Shown: piece after piece, positions 5,000 to 6,862 of the stretch
How the letters are laid out: every line of letters starts with the position of its first letter
Position numbering within the stretch: position 1 is the first letter of the stretch
Assembly: GCA_002453475.1 (NCBI GenBank)
Contig: DKGY01000025.1
Span: 1-6,862, forward strand
DNA from: Clostridium sp. UBA6758
GTDB lineage: Bacteria > Bacillota > Clostridia > Clostridiales > Clostridiaceae
Length of the DNA: 6,862 nucleotides
Direction of reading: 5' to 3'
The notes under the pieces: model-generated
Database searches by the model: none
Told to the model about the DNA's origin: nothing
What the model saw: the letters and a program-made list of their open reading frames with translations, nothing else
Program-made: the position numbers and the translations under genes

Positions 5000-6862
5000 T
5001 TATTTGTTATTTATTCTATTTATTAAATCTTGTACAGCAGTTTTGCTAACTTCTCCACCTACTTCTATTACTTTCTTAACTAACATCTTATCTGCTATAG
5101 ATTTTTGGCTAGTAGATAAATCATTATCAGTTATTATAACAGGTGAGCCAGTTTTAGCTGCTAGAGGTGCAACTACTAAAGAATCTACTAACTTCATGCT
5201 TTCAGTTACATAAACATTATTTTGCTCTTTTGCAAATAATTTTTCTATAACTAGTGCATTTGTTTCGTATCTATTTGCTCCTCCTATTCTATTATTAGTT
5301 ATATCCTCAGATGTTATCTTGTTTAAATCTTTCATAACTGAGTTCTTAATTACAGTTTCTCCACCTATAACATAAGCTGATTTAAGGTTTTGATTCTTAA
5401 GCCATGATAATACCTTCTTAGGAACTTCCTTGTTTTCAACTAATATTATTGGAGTTTTGTCAACAGCTGCCTTAGATGCAATAGTCAAAGCATCCGCAGG
5501 AGCATATCCACCTGCTACATAGATATTTTCTACATTTTTTTGTCTATCTAGATGTGTAGCTACTTCCAGTGAAGTTTCATATCTATTTGCTCCACCTAAT
5601 CTTACTACATCCACTCCCATATTAGCCATTTCTTTAACTGTAGCATCTGATACAACTGTTATGCCTCCTACTACATAAACTGTTTTAACACCTAATCTCT
5701 TTAATTCAGTCTTTGTCTCCTGAGTTAATTCACCAGCTTCAGTTAATAATATTGGTGCATCGTAGTTTGCTGCAAGAGGTGATGCTACTAAAGCATCTGC
5801 AAAAGACGAACCATTAGCTATTACAGCCATATCGGAATTCTCCCAACCAGCCTTACTAACTTCTACTGCTGTTGCATATCTATCTTTTCCATATAATTTA
5901 GAAGTAGATTCTACAATCTTATTAACCTTATTAATAGTTATTTCCTTAACAGTGGTATTTCCAGCATCGTCTATAGCTTCAACAGATATTTTATTTTCAC
6001 CATCTGCTAATTTTACTTCATAAGCTAAGTTATGGTTAGCACTTTCTAAATCATTAAAGTATGACCAATCTGGAGCTATTGTTTTAACAATGTTTCCATT
6101 TACCTTAACCTTTAAGCTTGGTAGATTGTCACTTATTTTAGCTGAAATTATTACTGAGTTCTTGGTGGTTTCAGTTGGTACCGCTTCAAGATCAACTACT
6201 GGAGCTGTGGTATCTACAAACATTTTATGAGCAAATTCTATCTTATTATTTGCAGCATCTTTCGCAGCAACCATAATACTGTGATATCCATCTTTTAGAT
6301 CTACTTCTGTTGAGAAGTTCCAGATACCACTATGAGTATCAAAGGTTAATGGTACATTCTTTCCATTTACAGTAAACTCAGATATAGCTGAAGCATCCTT
6401 TACAGTACCTGTAACAGCTACTTTACCACTATTTAATACTCCAAAGAATTCTGGTCCAGTAACCATTACTGTAGGAATTGTAGTATCTCCCTCTGCTGCT
6501 CCTGTTGGCTCCTTATATTCTCCTGTAGTTCCCTCTGTTACTTTAATAGATGTTTTATTTTGTGCATAGTCATAAACTTCTACAGAACAGTTTTTATAAT
6601 CCAATTTACTTAAATCAAATTTTCCTGTTGCATTTTCTTCTACTGCTTTTCCATCACTAATAAGTACATATTTATAAACATGACCCTTATTATTGTCTTC
6701 TGCAACTACTTCTAGTTGTTTATTATCTTTATCATAATTAACTTTGCTAACTTCAGGTGCTTTTGTATCAACATTTACTTTAAAGTCAAAGTTTTGCCAT
6801 TCAGCATTTTCATAATCTACTTTTCCTTTAACTCTATAAGTATATGCACCATCTGCAACTAC
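5000..6862 (-). CDS. Large surface protein with Ig/Fn3-like domains and three C-terminal CWB2 repeats, N-terminus outside window
   Basis: The minus-strand frame is open from the right edge (6862) to the TAA at 5002-5000, giving 620 C-terminal residues. Counting from the edge, residues 1-36 end a beta-domain (YTYRVKG at 7-13, VDTKAP at 31-36), followed by further Ig/Fn3-like domains at about 35-110, 128-218 and 220-313. These show GPEFFGVLNSG (136-146), VDTTAP (216-221) and DDAGNTTVKE as typical inter-strand motifs. Three CWB2 modules fill 323-620; in clostridia such triplets anchor proteins non-covalently to anionic cell-wall polymers. There is no LPXTG sorting signal, as expected with CWB2 anchoring. 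The Fn3-like pattern resembles the stalk of lactocepin-type S8 proteases, so a subtilisin domain may lie upstream, but nothing catalytic is visible. An internal TTG at 6604 is just a Leu codon, since the frame continues beyond it without a stop. The gene ends at a strong terminator and is probably independent of the ABC cluster. Confidence 0.9.
   Translation of the reverse strand, partial: VVADGAYTYRVKGKVDYENAEWQNFDFKVNVDTKAPEVSKVNYDKDNKQLEVVAEDNNKGHVYKYVLISDGKAVEENATGKFDLSKLDYKNCSVEVYDYAQNKTSIKVTEGTTGEYKEPTGAAEGDTTIPTVMVTGPEFFGVLNSGKVAVTGTVKDASAISEFTVNGKNVPLTFDTHSGIWNFSTEVDLKDGYHSIMVAAKDAANNKIEFAHKMFVDTTAPVVDLEAVPTETTKNSVIISAKISDNLPSLKVKVNGNIVKTIAPDWSYFNDLESANHNLAYEVKLADGENKISVEAIDDAGNTTVKEITINKVNKIVESTSKLYGKDRYATAVEVSKAGWENSDMAVIANGSSFADALVASPLAANYDAPILLTEAGELTQETKTELKRLGVKTVYVVGGITVVSDATVKEMANMGVDVVRLGGANRYETSLEVATHLDRQKNVENIYVAGGYAPADALTIASKAAVDKTPIILVENKEVPKKVLSWLKNQNLKSAYVIGGETVIKNSVMKDLNKITSEDITNNRIGGANRYETNALVIEKLFAKEQNNVYVTESMKLVDSLVVAPLAAKTGSPVIITDNDLSTSQKSIADKMLVKKVIEVGGEVSKTAVQDLINRINNK
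5003..5896 (-). repeat. Three tandem CWB2 cell-wall-binding modules
   Basis: Protein-level repeats of about 96-104 residues are encoded at 5896-5603, 5602-5291 and 5290-5003. Each opens with a G(K/A)(D/N)RY(A/E)T motif (GKDRYATA, GANRYETS, GANRYETN). Each also carries an A(D/V)(S/A)L-like segment (FADALVASPLAA, PADALTIASKAA, VDSLVVAPLAA) and ends near a hydrophobic-GG motif (VVGG, VIGG, EVGG). Three copies is the canonical number for forming the wall-binding trimer in clostridial cell-wall proteins. The third copy departs most, with Val-Asp in place of Ala-Asp and EVGG instead of V(V/I)GG. Confidence 0.9.

Noticed and set aside
4989..5213. Plus-strand open frame of 74 codons
   Set aside because: It is antisense to the third CWB2 module.
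6602..6604. TTG at 6604 as the true start of the surface protein
   Set aside because: The frame continues upstream without a stop to the window edge and encodes more Ig-like sequence; the TTG is an internal Leu codon with no ribosome binding site.

Overview
The window is very AT-rich, has Clostridium-style codon use, and uses strong GGAGG-type ribosome binding sites. It carries a surface protein ending in three CWB2 cell-wall-binding repeats. Together these point to a low-GC Gram-positive anaerobe, most likely Clostridium or a close relative. This is inferred from composition and gene content, not from a marker gene. Every real gene lies on the minus strand, so transcription runs from high to low coordinates.

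From right to left the layout is as follows. (1) 5000-6862 is the C-terminal 620 residues of a large surface protein, with Ig/Fn3-like beta domains followed by three CWB2 modules; its N-terminus lies outside the window. It ends at a strong bidirectional terminator (4948-4985). (2) 4722-4999 is a 278-bp intergenic region. Its minus-strand promoter (TTGACA, 18 bp, TATACT) is overlaid by an inverted repeat, AGTGTA-N13-TACTGT, which resembles a YtrA-type GntR operator. (3) 1221-4721 is a compact five-gene cluster: ABC ATPase, ABC-2 permease, ABC-2 permease, YtrA-subfamily GntR repressor, second ABC ATPase. It is followed by an 18-bp perfect hairpin (1142-1189), taken as its terminator. (4) 938-1220 is a 283-bp intergenic region with a promoter whose 17-bp spacer is almost filled by a perfect 7+1+7 palindrome. 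This promoter drives (5) a MATE-family multidrug/toxin exporter (1-937) that runs off the left edge.

The five-gene cluster has the same parts list as the staphylococcal Pmt exporter (PmtR plus two ATPases and two permeases), and its regulator and operator resemble those of the Bacillus Ytr system. Both respond to membrane- or wall-active compounds. A reasonable working model is a repressor-gated ABC exporter for amphipathic peptides or cell-envelope-active antibiotics, next to a separately repressed MATE drug exporter. The substrate is not visible in the sequence: no toxin, bacteriocin or peptide precursor gene is seen.

I saw no tRNA, rRNA, CRISPR array, insertion sequence or phage gene. Neither intergenic region exceeds 300 bp, and both are accounted for mainly by promoters, operators and terminators.
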